38,820 bases of DNA, from assembly GCA_046730475.1 (NCBI GenBank), contig JBKPIY010000060.1:1-38820 (forward strand). Direction: 5' to 3'. The translations under genes and the position numbers were made by a program. The notes below the pieces were generated by a model. That model was not told the origin of the DNA and did not search any database. It saw only the letters and a program-made list of their open reading frames with translations. Below are positions 14,151 through 21,088 of the stretch, in pieces. Origin of the DNA: JBKPIY01 sp046730475. Its GTDB lineage: Bacteria; Actinomycetota; Thermoleophilia; Solirubrobacterales; 70-9. The stretch's first letter is position 1. Each line of letters begins with the position of its first letter.

Positions 14151-15019
14151 TCGGCCCCCTCCCCGCCCCCGCCCCGCGCGGCCCGGGCCCGGCGCCGCTC
14201 GAGGTAGTCGGCGAGCCCGCGGCGCCATTCCGGAAGCTTGATCGGCGCCTCGCGGCCGCTCTCCAGGACCGAGTTCGCCGGCCGCTTCGCGGGGCGGTCG
14301 AGCATGTCGCTGGTGGCCGCCATCACCCTCGCGTCGACCTCGGCCTGGCGGAAGATCTCCTGGGCGAACTCGTACCACGAGCAGCTCTCGGCTCCCGCCA
14401 TGTGATGGATCCCGTAGGCCGTCCCGTCGACCAGCCGCAGCAGCCCGATCGCGAGGTGCCCAGTGTAGGTCGGGGAGCCGACCTGGTCATGGACGACCAC
14501 CACCGGGGCTCCCCGGTCGCCGAGTCGCAGCATCGTCTCCACGAAGTTGTCGCCATGGGGCCCGAACAGCCAGGCCGAGCGGACGATGAAGCTGCGCGGG
14601 TTCGCGACCGCCGTCGCCCGCTCGCCGACGAGCTTGGAGCGCCCGTAGGCCTGGACCGGAGCGGGCTCGTCCGACTCCAGGTAGGGCCCGCTCTTGGTCC
14701 CGTCGAAGACGTAGTCAGTGGAGACGTAGAGGACCTTCGCCTCGACCCCGGCGGCGGCCCCGGCGACGAATCCGGCCCCCTCGCCGTTCACCGCCGACGC
14801 CTCGCTCTCGCTCTCCTCGGCCCCGTCCACGTCCGTCCAGGCCGCGCAGTTGATCACCGCCCCGGGCCGCTCTCGGAGGATCCGCCGCTCCACCTGGGCG
14901 GGGTCGGTTACGTCGAGCTCGTCCCGTCCCAGCGCCACCACCTGGTGGCGCATTCCCCGGGCGGCGCTGGCGACGTCGCGACCCAACATCCCTCCGGCGC
15001 CGGCCACCACCAGCTTCAA
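14147..15019 (-). CDS. rmlD: dTDP-4-dehydrorhamnose reductase
   Basis: An NAD(P)H-dependent SDR that makes the last reduction to dTDP-L-rhamnose. The N-terminal motif is LKLVVAGAGGMLGRDV, followed by the RmlD signatures VINCAAWTDVDGAE, STDYVFDG and the active-site YGRSKLVGE. TTG 15019 (290 residues) is preferred because homology begins there, a GGGGGAG lies just upstream, and it leaves a 28-base gap after rmlA. The alternative GTG 15076 adds 19 residues, lacks a ribosome site and overlaps rmlA by 29 bases. The tail is extended by a low-complexity Arg/Ala/Gly stretch (RRRARAARGGGGEGAE), unusual for the family. The stop overlaps the rmlB start. Confidence 0.93.
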   Translation of the reverse strand: MKLVVAGAGGMLGRDVASAARGMRHQVVALGRDELDVTDPAQVERRILRERPGAVINCAAWTDVDGAEESESEASAVNGEGAGFVAGAAAGVEAKVLYVSTDYVFDGTKSGPYLESDEPAPVQAYGRSKLVGERATAVANPRSFIVRSAWLFGPHGDNFVETMLRLGDRGAPVVVVHDQVGSPTYTGHLAIGLLRLVDGTAYGIHHMAGAESCSWYEFAQEIFRQAEVDARVMAATSDMLDRPAKRPANSVLESGREAPIKLPEWRRGLADYLERRRARAARGGGGEGAE

Positions 15020-15047
15020 ACTCCCCCGCCCCCCTGGATCCGCCGAA

Positions 15048-16121
15048 TCACGGAATCGCGATCTCGGCGTTGTCACCGACCAGGAACCGAAGCGTCTTCG
15101 GCATCCCCTCGCTGCGGGTGAGGGTGACGTTCCGCCCGAGCAGGCTTGCCTCCATCCGCGCGTGGAGGTCGCGGATGCTCGATCCCTCGAGGACGATCGA
15201 ATGCTCGATCTCCGAGCCGGTGATCACCACCTCGCGGTCGATCGCGGTGTAGGGCCCGACGTAGGAGTCGGAGATCCGGGCGCCGGAGCCGATGATCGCC
15301 GGCCCCCGGACGAGGGTGCGCTCGAGCCGTGCGCCCTTCTCGACCACCACCCGTCCCTCCACCCGGGAGTCGACCAGGGTCCCCTCGACATTGGTCTCCA
15401 AATCCTCGAGGACGAGGCGGTTGGCCTCGAGCATGTCCTCGAGCCGGCCGGTGTCCTTCCACCAGCCCCGGACGATGTGGGGCTCGACCCGGTGGCCGTC
15501 GTCGATCAGCGCCTGGATCGCGTCGGTGATCTCGAGCTCCCCGCGCTCCGACGGCTCGATCGAGCGGGCGGCCTGGAGGATGGCGGGGGCGAACATGTAG
15601 ACCCCGACCAGGGCGAGGTCGCTGGGCGGCTGCTTGGGCTTCTCGACGAGGCGGATCACCCGCTGCCCGTTCAGCTCAGCGACCCCGTAGGAGGCGGGGT
15701 CGTCGACCCGGGTGAGGAGGATGAGCGCGTCTGGCCCCGACGATCGGAAGGCGTCGACCAACTCGACGATGCCATCGCGGAGCAGGTTGTCGCCCAGGTA
15801 CATGACGAAAGGCGAGTCGTCGAGGAATTCGGCCGCGGTCAGGACGGCGTGGGCGAGGCCGAGCGGCGCCTCCTGCTCGATGTACGTGATCGAGGCCCCG
15901 AAGTCGGAGCCATCGCCGGCGGCCCTGCGGATCTCGTCGCCGGTCTCGGGGGCGATGATGATCCCGATGTCGGTTATCCCCGCCTCGACCAGAGCCTCGA
16001 TCCCGTAGAAGAGGACGGGCTTGTTCGCGACCGGCACCAGCTGCTTGGCCGAGGTGTGCGTGATCGGCCGAAGCCGCGTCCCTGCGCCCCCGGAGAGGAT
16101 CAGTCCCTTCAGCTCGTCCAT
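15048..16121 (-). CDS. rmlA: Glucose-1-phosphate thymidylyltransferase, long (StrD-like) form
   Basis: A 357-residue nucleotidyltransferase that condenses glucose-1-phosphate and dTTP to dTDP-glucose, entering the pathway. The nucleotide-binding motif GGAGTRLRPIT is at residues 11-21, with K-Q-L-V-P-V-A-N-K-P and the sugar-binding EKPKQPPSDLALVGVY downstream. From about residue 245 there is a left-handed beta-helix with repeated I/V-x-G-x-A-x-I and V-x-G-x-Y/R steps (RGPAIIGSGARISDSYVGPY). This makes it longer than the ~290-residue RmlA1 type and like the StrD/long RmlA group. ATG 16121 is first in the operon. It is divergent from the secreted beta-helix gene, with a 30-base perfect inverted repeat between them. 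Confidence 0.95.
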   Translation of the reverse strand: MDELKGLILSGGAGTRLRPITHTSAKQLVPVANKPVLFYGIEALVEAGITDIGIIIAPETGDEIRRAAGDGSDFGASITYIEQEAPLGLAHAVLTAAEFLDDSPFVMYLGDNLLRDGIVELVDAFRSSGPDALILLTRVDDPASYGVAELNGQRVIRLVEKPKQPPSDLALVGVYMFAPAILQAARSIEPSERGELEITDAIQALIDDGHRVEPHIVRGWWKDTGRLEDMLEANRLVLEDLETNVEGTLVDSRVEGRVVVEKGARLERTLVRGPAIIGSGARISDSYVGPYTAIDREVVITGSEIEHSIVLEGSSIRDLHARMEASLLGRNVTLTRSEGMPKTLRFLVGDNAEIAIP

Positions 16122-16169
16122 GCCCGCCGGAGGCTAGCGACGCGCGGCGGCAGCCCTCGTCGCGGTCAA

Positions 16170-16199
16170 GGCGCCGGGTGGGCCTGCCCACCCGGCGCC
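16170..16199. repeat. 30-base perfect inverted repeat in the rmlA / beta-helix divergent promoter region
   Basis: Fourteen-base arms GGCGCCGGGTGGGC (16170-16183) and GCCCACCCGGCGCC (16186-16199) flank a two-base centre. It sits 49 bases upstream of rmlA and 12 bases upstream of a candidate -35 box for the plus-strand gene. It could be a shared operator or, on the minus strand, a hairpin near the rmlA 5' end. No second copy was noticed by eye. Confidence 0.75.
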
Positions 16200-16210
16200 G
16201 GCCCGACCGG

Positions 16211-16240
16211 TTGCGCGGGGTGAGCGCCCCGGGGTATGCT
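16211..16240 (+). promoter_or_regulatory. Candidate promoter of the beta-helix gene
   Basis: TTGCGC (16211-16216) and TATGCT (16235-16240) are separated by 18 bases and would start transcription about 30 bases before ATG 16278. Both hexamers are fair sigma-A matches and the spacing is acceptable. Confidence 0.45.
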
Positions 16241-16277
16241 CGGCTCGAGACAGGGGGACCAACGGAGGAGGACAAGG

Positions 16278-17459
16278 ATGTCCGTCAAGCATCCGCTCGC
16301 CGTCTCCGGCTCACTCGTCTCGGCGGTGATCATGACCCTGGCGATCGCCGGCGCCTGCATCCTCCTGTTCAGCGGCAGCCGGGCGGAAGCCAGCCACGTG
16401 AGCTGCGGCGACACGATCACCACCGACACGACCCTCGACAGCGACCTCGTCAACTGCCCGAACAACGGCATCGTGATCGGCGCCGACGGCATCACCCTCG
16501 ATCTGAACGGCCAGCTGATCGACGGGGATGGGACCGAATTTGCCGGGTGCGATCCCAACGCCGAGGTCTGTGACACCGGGATCGTCGATGACGGCCACGA
16601 CGGAGTCACCGTGATGCACGGCCGGGTGCGCGGGTTCGGGGTCGGCGTTTTGTTCGGTACCTCCAGCGCCGGGAGGGTGCGCCACAACCGCGTGCTGGGC
16701 ATTTCTTCGTCGAGGAACCTCTTCTTCGGCTTCGTGCTTGCCTCTTCGGCCCGGAGCCTCGTCCGGAACAGCTCAGGAAGTGACAACATCGCGCCCGAGG
16801 GAGACGGGATGGGCTTGTTCGCCTCGCATCACATCCGGATCCTGCACAACTCATTCCGGCACAACCCCGGGCCCGGCATTCACCTCGCTTTCGATTCCAC
16901 CCGCAACTTGATCAAAGGGAACCTGTTGTCACGCAATGGGCCGGCGATCCTGATGGAAGCGGACCGCAACCAGGTGCGACGCAACCGCATCATTCGAGGC
17001 GGCGGCATCGTCGTCGACAACAGCAACCGAAACGTGATCATCCGAAACCGCGTCTCCCGAGCGCTGGACAGCATCGCGATCGAGAAGGGACGCGGCAACC
17101 TGGTCGCCCACAATCTCGTCGTTCGCGCTCGCGGGGCCGGCATCCGCCTCGGAATCAAACGGCCCAGCATCGGGAGCGTCAACACCGTCGTTCGCGGAAA
17201 TCTGGTCAGAGGGAGCGGTCGCGATCGGTTCGTGGTCCATAAGAAGGACAAAGGCAGCCTCATAAAGCGGAACATCGCCAGGGGAGCGGGAGACGACGGT
17301 TTCGACGTCGAGAGCCGCTTGACGAAGCTGGCCCGCAACCGGGCCCTGCGCAACATCGACCTCGGCATCGAGGCCGTCCGCGGGGTGATCGACGGCGGCG
17401 GGAACATCGCCCGGCACAACGGGGACCCGCGCCGGTGCACGAACATCGCGTGTAGCTGA
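16278..17459 (+). CDS. Secreted right-handed parallel beta-helix repeat protein
   Basis: A 393-residue exported protein. It has a signal peptide with a hydrophobic core (SLVSAVIMTLAIAGACILLF) and a likely cleavage after SRAEA, near residue 38, leaving SHVSCGDTITTD. The mature part is built from short repeats of the PbH1 type: GITLDLNGQLI, then many N-x-I/V-x-x-N-x-V/I turns such as NVIIRNRVSRA and GNLVAHNLVVRA. Such helices occur in surface carbohydrate-active enzymes, adhesins and NosD-like proteins; no catalytic motif is evident. ATG 16278 is chosen over 16236 because it has GGAGGAGGACAAGG immediately upstream and starts the signal peptide. It is divergent from the dTDP-rhamnose operon, so a cell-surface glycan link is possible but unproven. 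Confidence 0.88.
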   Translation: MSVKHPLAVSGSLVSAVIMTLAIAGACILLFSGSRAEASHVSCGDTITTDTTLDSDLVNCPNNGIVIGADGITLDLNGQLIDGDGTEFAGCDPNAEVCDTGIVDDGHDGVTVMHGRVRGFGVGVLFGTSSAGRVRHNRVLGISSSRNLFFGFVLASSARSLVRNSSGSDNIAPEGDGMGLFASHHIRILHNSFRHNPGPGIHLAFDSTRNLIKGNLLSRNGPAILMEADRNQVRRNRIIRGGGIVVDNSNRNVIIRNRVSRALDSIAIEKGRGNLVAHNLVVRARGAGIRLGIKRPSIGSVNTVVRGNLVRGSGRDRFVVHKKDKGSLIKRNIARGAGDDGFDVESRLTKLARNRALRNIDLGIEAVRGVIDGGGNIARHNGDPRRCTNIACS

Positions 17460-17470
17460 CCGGACCGGGG

Positions 17471-17941
17471 TCAGTAGACGCCGCCGAGCTTGCGGTGATC
17501 CCAGCTTGTCACCCGCTTGGGGTGAAAGTGGATCGCGACCCGCTTCGGGGCCTGCGCCTCGAGCGCCGCCGCCGCGTCGCCCTCGACCGAGTCGATCCCC
17601 TCGCTGTAGCGGACCGTCAGCTCCTTGGCGAAGTCGACCACCCGGTCGTGGTCGCGGATCAGCTCGGCCTCGGCCTCGATCTGGATCCCCCGGAGCTCGG
17701 TGTACTGGTGGCCGGTGTCCACCAGGAGGGTGGCGCGGGGATCGCGCTCGAGGTTGCGGACCTTCTGGGACTTGGCGTAGGTCCAGACCCAGACCTCGGC
17801 ATCGCGGGGGACGTACCAGAGGGGCATCGAGTGGGGCCAGCCCCTGGGGCCGAGGCTGGAGACGATCACGATCCGCTCCGCCTCGAGCAGCTCGCGCTGC
17901 TCCTCGGGGGTGAGGGTGATCTGGTCGCGCCTACTCGGCAT
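17471..17941 (-). CDS. PPOX-family (pyridoxamine 5'-phosphate oxidase fold) oxidoreductase, possibly F420-dependent
   Basis: A 156-residue split-barrel protein. The N-terminal half has IVIVSSLGPRGWPHSMPLWYV, then VWVWTYAKSQKVRNLERDPRA, the K-V-x-N-L pattern of flavin/deazaflavin oxidoreductases, and LRGIQIEAEAEL. The C-terminus is RVTSWDHRKLGGVY. Members use FMN or F420, and the substrate cannot be told. A longer open frame reaches 18055 but overlaps the upstream acylase. ATG 17941 overlaps that gene's stop by 11 bases, indicating coupling at the end of the pafBC-MBL-acylase run. Convergent with the beta-helix gene, 11 bases away. Confidence 0.85.
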   Translation of the reverse strand: MPSRRDQITLTPEEQRELLEAERIVIVSSLGPRGWPHSMPLWYVPRDAEVWVWTYAKSQKVRNLERDPRATLLVDTGHQYTELRGIQIEAEAELIRDHDRVVDFAKELTVRYSEGIDSVEGDAAAALEAQAPKRVAIHFHPKRVTSWDHRKLGGVY

Positions 17942-20336
17942 CGGGATCGTCCGGGACCAGGGTGAGCGTCTCCCACGGCCCCTCGCCCGCCATCCGTTGG
18001 GTGGCGCCGGCGAGCCAGCGCGGCTGGAGGTCGTCGTAGTGGCGGCTCCAGGCATGCCCGGATTGCCCGGTGAAGTCCTGCCACCGCGAGCGCTCGGGCC
18101 GGACGGGGTCGGCGACCATCCGCCAGCTCGGGGCCCAGATCGCCTCGAAGGGATGGTTGGGGTCGTAGGCGATCTGGGCGACCGTCTCCTGCCCGCCGCC
18201 GGGATGGAGGGTGCGGGTGAAGATCCGCTCGAGCAGCGGGTGGGTTCCGCCGAGGGCGTGGGGGAAGCGTAGGGGGTGGACCTCGCCCCAGCGCCAGCGC
18301 TCGGGATCGACGCCGAACCGGGTCTCGAGGTCGTCGAGGGCGCCGCGCAGGCTCTCCAGGACCAGCTCGTCCCAGGGGCGCCCGATCAGCTCCTCGTCGC
18401 CCTCCTGCCACAGCGCGAGCAGGTGGGCGTGCCAGCGCCACGGTGAGGTGACGTGGGCGATGAAGCCGTTGTCGGCCCGGTCGAGGTAGCGCTCGATCAG
18501 GTCGCGGTCGCCGATTGCGGCCCGGGCGAATTCGTGGCCGAGGCGGAGGAGGAACGCCTGATAGATCGTCGCCGCCACCGACTCCGGGGCAAGGCGGCGG
18601 TCCCAGCTCTTCAGGCGCTCGATCGCGCGAACCTCGCGCTGGGAGGCGGGGGTGAGGCGGGCGAGGCGGTGGACGACCTCGTCGCCGGGGATCGAGTGGA
18701 GGTCGGTCTGCATCGCCTGGAAGCCGTCGAGGTCATGCTCGTCCGACCCCTCGATCAGCTCCTCGATGCGCCTCGCTCGGTAGCCGTCGAGCCAGTCGCT
18801 GGTGATGTGGTGAGGGTAGGACTCGTCGACGATCCGGTTGTTGGCGGTCACCACATACCCCGACGGCGGGTCGACCAGCTCCGGGAGCTCCTCGTAGGGG
18901 ATCGTTCCCTCCCACTCGAACTCCCCGGTCCAGCCGGGCTTCGGCAGGTCGGGGCAGTCGCCCGCCCGGATCGGGATCCTCCCCACCAGCTTGTAGCCGA
19001 TGTGGCCGTGGCGGTCCGCCCAGACCATGTTCGAGACCGGCATCGTCAGGGCGCCGAGCATCTCGACCAGCTCCTCGCCGCTGGTCGGCTCGAGGATCGC
19101 GAGGTGGGCTGGGGTGATCGCGGGGAAGTCGAGCGAGGCCCAGCGAAGCGCCAGCGGCTGGCCCTCGTCGGCCCCTAGGGGCCCGTTCACGATCGGGCCA
19201 TGGTGGGTGATCTGGACCTCGAGGCGGACGGGCTCGTCGCGGCCCCGGACGGCGATCTCCTCCTCGACCAGCTCGAGCGGGCGTCGCTTCCCCTTGAACT
19301 CGTAGGTGTCGCCGTCGATCCGCTCGACGAACAGGTCCTCGACGTCGGCCATCACGTTGGTGAAGGCCCAGGCGACGTCGTCGTTCTGGCCGTACGAGAT
19401 CCCGGGGATCCCGGGGAGCGAGGCGCCTCGGCTGAAGCGTCCGTCGAGCTCGAGTGAGATCTGGTGCCAGATTCCTGGCATCCCGCTCGGCAGGTGGGGG
19501 TCGCCGGCGAGCAGCGGGCCGCCCGTCGCCGAGCGCTCGGGGCTAACCGCCCAGTTGTTGGAGCCGCCGGCGCCTGCAGCGAGGCCGATCTGGCGCCGCA
19601 CCCGCCCGATCTGCTCGGCCAGCTCCAGGCCCTCGCCCGAGAATCCCTCGCCGGGGCGCATCACGATCGGGTTCCCCTTCGGGTAGGTCGGGTCGATGCG
19701 GGCGGCGAGCTCGGGGCCGAGCTCGCGGACGAGGTCGGCGCGAAGGAGCTCGCGCTCCCAGTTGGTCGAGAGCCCGAAGGCGAGCAGCTTTGCCCCCGTC
19801 AGCATGTCGGCGGGGCGCCAGGGCTCGAAGCGCAGGCGCAGGATCTGGTGCTCCGCGGGGGGCGCGCTCGCCTCCTCGGCCGCCCGGTTGAAGCCCTCGC
19901 AGTACGCGTCGAGCATCACCCGGATCCCGGGGTCGAGCTCGGTCTCCTCTCGCAGCGCCGTCCGCCGCAGCCCCAGGGTCCTCATCAGGCGGTCGACGCC
20001 GAGCCCGTCCGGCCCGGCGACCTCGGACAGCCGCCCGGTGGCAATCCGGCGCTGGAGGTCACACTGCCAGAGGCGGTCCTGGGCGTGGCAGAAGCCCTGG
20101 CCGAACCAGAGGTCGTGGGGGGTGGTGGCCGACACCCGCGGCATCCCCCACCGGTCCCGGGCGATCTCTATCGGCCCCTCAGGGCCGCGGAGCCGGAGCC
20201 GCCCGGTGGTCCTCGGCAGGGGGCGGCGAAAGAGCTGCCACCACAGGCCGGCGGCGCCGACCCCGACCAGCGCGCTCGCCACGCCGAGGCCCTTGGCGCC
20301 GCCGCGCAGCAGGCGGCTCACCTCGATCGGCATCAC
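17931..20336 (-). CDS. Penicillin acylase-family Ntn hydrolase
   Basis: An 801-residue precursor of the penicillin amidase (S45) family, which self-cleaves into alpha and beta chains and hydrolyses amide bonds of beta-lactams, acyl-homoserine lactones or other acyl amides. An N-terminal hydrophobic segment (about residues 17-36) suggests export or anchoring. The alpha region carries IEIARDRWGMPRVSA and GQGFCHAQDRLWQ. The predicted catalytic Ser259 starts the beta chain in GAGGSNNWAV, with GGPLLAGDPHL following as expected. FSRGASLPGIPG and GQNDDVAWAFTNV are also typical. The true substrate cannot be deduced. GTG 20336 or the adjacent ATG 20333 may be used; GAGGAG lies very close. The upstream MBL stop TGA overlaps the start. 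Confidence 0.93.
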   Translation of the reverse strand: MMPIEVSRLLRGGAKGLGVASALVGVGAAGLWWQLFRRPLPRTTGRLRLRGPEGPIEIARDRWGMPRVSATTPHDLWFGQGFCHAQDRLWQCDLQRRIATGRLSEVAGPDGLGVDRLMRTLGLRRTALREETELDPGIRVMLDAYCEGFNRAAEEASAPPAEHQILRLRFEPWRPADMLTGAKLLAFGLSTNWERELLRADLVRELGPELAARIDPTYPKGNPIVMRPGEGFSGEGLELAEQIGRVRRQIGLAAGAGGSNNWAVSPERSATGGPLLAGDPHLPSGMPGIWHQISLELDGRFSRGASLPGIPGISYGQNDDVAWAFTNVMADVEDLFVERIDGDTYEFKGKRRPLELVEEEIAVRGRDEPVRLEVQITHHGPIVNGPLGADEGQPLALRWASLDFPAITPAHLAILEPTSGEELVEMLGALTMPVSNMVWADRHGHIGYKLVGRIPIRAGDCPDLPKPGWTGEFEWEGTIPYEELPELVDPPSGYVVTANNRIVDESYPHHITSDWLDGYRARRIEELIEGSDEHDLDGFQAMQTDLHSIPGDEVVHRLARLTPASQREVRAIERLKSWDRRLAPESVAATIYQAFLLRLGHEFARAAIGDRDLIERYLDRADNGFIAHVTSPWRWHAHLLALWQEGDEELIGRPWDELVLESLRGALDDLETRFGVDPERWRWGEVHPLRFPHALGGTHPLLERIFTRTLHPGGGQETVAQIAYDPNHPFEAIWAPSWRMVADPVRPERSRWQDFTGQSGHAWSRHYDDLQPRWLAGATQRMAGEGPWETLTLVPDDPDAE

Positions 20337-21058
20337 TCCTCTATATCAGCCGGCACCCTGCCCTCGTCCCCGAGCTTCTCCAGGTGGGCCTCCAGGGCGA
20401 TCCCGGCGGCCGGGCGAAGGACGGCGGGAACGTCGTCCCAGACCTCGTCGAGGAGACGCGCTCGCGAGCGCTCGCCGCGATCCAGCGCCGCCACCAGCCG
20501 GCGCTCCCGATCGAGCCGGTGCTCGACGTACTCGGCGATCTTCGCCGCCGGGTCGACGACCTCGGGGCCGTGCCCCGGCAGGAGCAGGGTGAGCTCTAGC
20601 TCCTGAAGCCGGCGCAGCGACGCCATGTAGTCGACGAGCGAGCCCCCGTGCGCGCGGGCGGCCACGATCGTCGAGCCCTCACCAAGGATGAGATCCCCCG
20701 TGAAGCAGGCCGTCCCCTCGTGGTCGCGCATCAGGAAGCAGAGGTGGTCCTCGGCATGCCCGGGGGTGGCGATCGCGCGCAGCCCGCCCAGGGCTTCGCC
20801 GTCGGCGAGTGGGGTCGGGTCGACGCCGAGCAAGGCGACCCCGTCGGCGTGATCGGAGTGCGAATGGGTGAGAAGAACGGCCCCGATCCCGCCGCGCTCG
20901 GCGGCCGCTTCCCGTACCGCCGAGATGTGGGCGGCGTCGGCGGGCCCCGGATCGAGCACGGTCGCCGGGTTGGCGCCGACAAGGTAGGTGTTGGTGCCCT
21001 CGAGCGTCATCGGCCCCGGGTTGGGGGCGACGAGCCGCAATACCGCCGCGGGGTCCAT
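20333..21058 (-). CDS. Metallo-beta-lactamase-fold hydrolase
   Basis: A 241-residue MBL-fold protein with the metal-binding motif LTHSHSDHADG (about residues 79-89), an N-terminal APNPGPMTLEGTNTYLVG, further ligands in TPGHAEDHLCF and CFTGDLILGEG, and LLPGHGPEV near the C-terminus. The arrangement resembles the LACTB2/RNase-like or glyoxalase-II-like group with a C-terminal winged-helix segment (residues 180-235). Hydrolysis of a thioester, phosphoester or RNA end is possible, and I cannot choose between them. ATG 21058 follows pafBC by 30 bases, and the stop overlaps the acylase start. Confidence 0.9.
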   Translation of the reverse strand: MDPAAVLRLVAPNPGPMTLEGTNTYLVGANPATVLDPGPADAAHISAVREAAAERGGIGAVLLTHSHSDHADGVALLGVDPTPLADGEALGGLRAIATPGHAEDHLCFLMRDHEGTACFTGDLILGEGSTIVAARAHGGSLVDYMASLRRLQELELTLLLPGHGPEVVDPAAKIAEYVEHRLDRERRLVAALDRGERSRARLLDEVWDDVPAVLRPAAGIALEAHLEKLGDEGRVPADIEE

Positions 21059-21088
21059 CGGCTGAGCCTAGGCTACGCCGGGCCTCCT

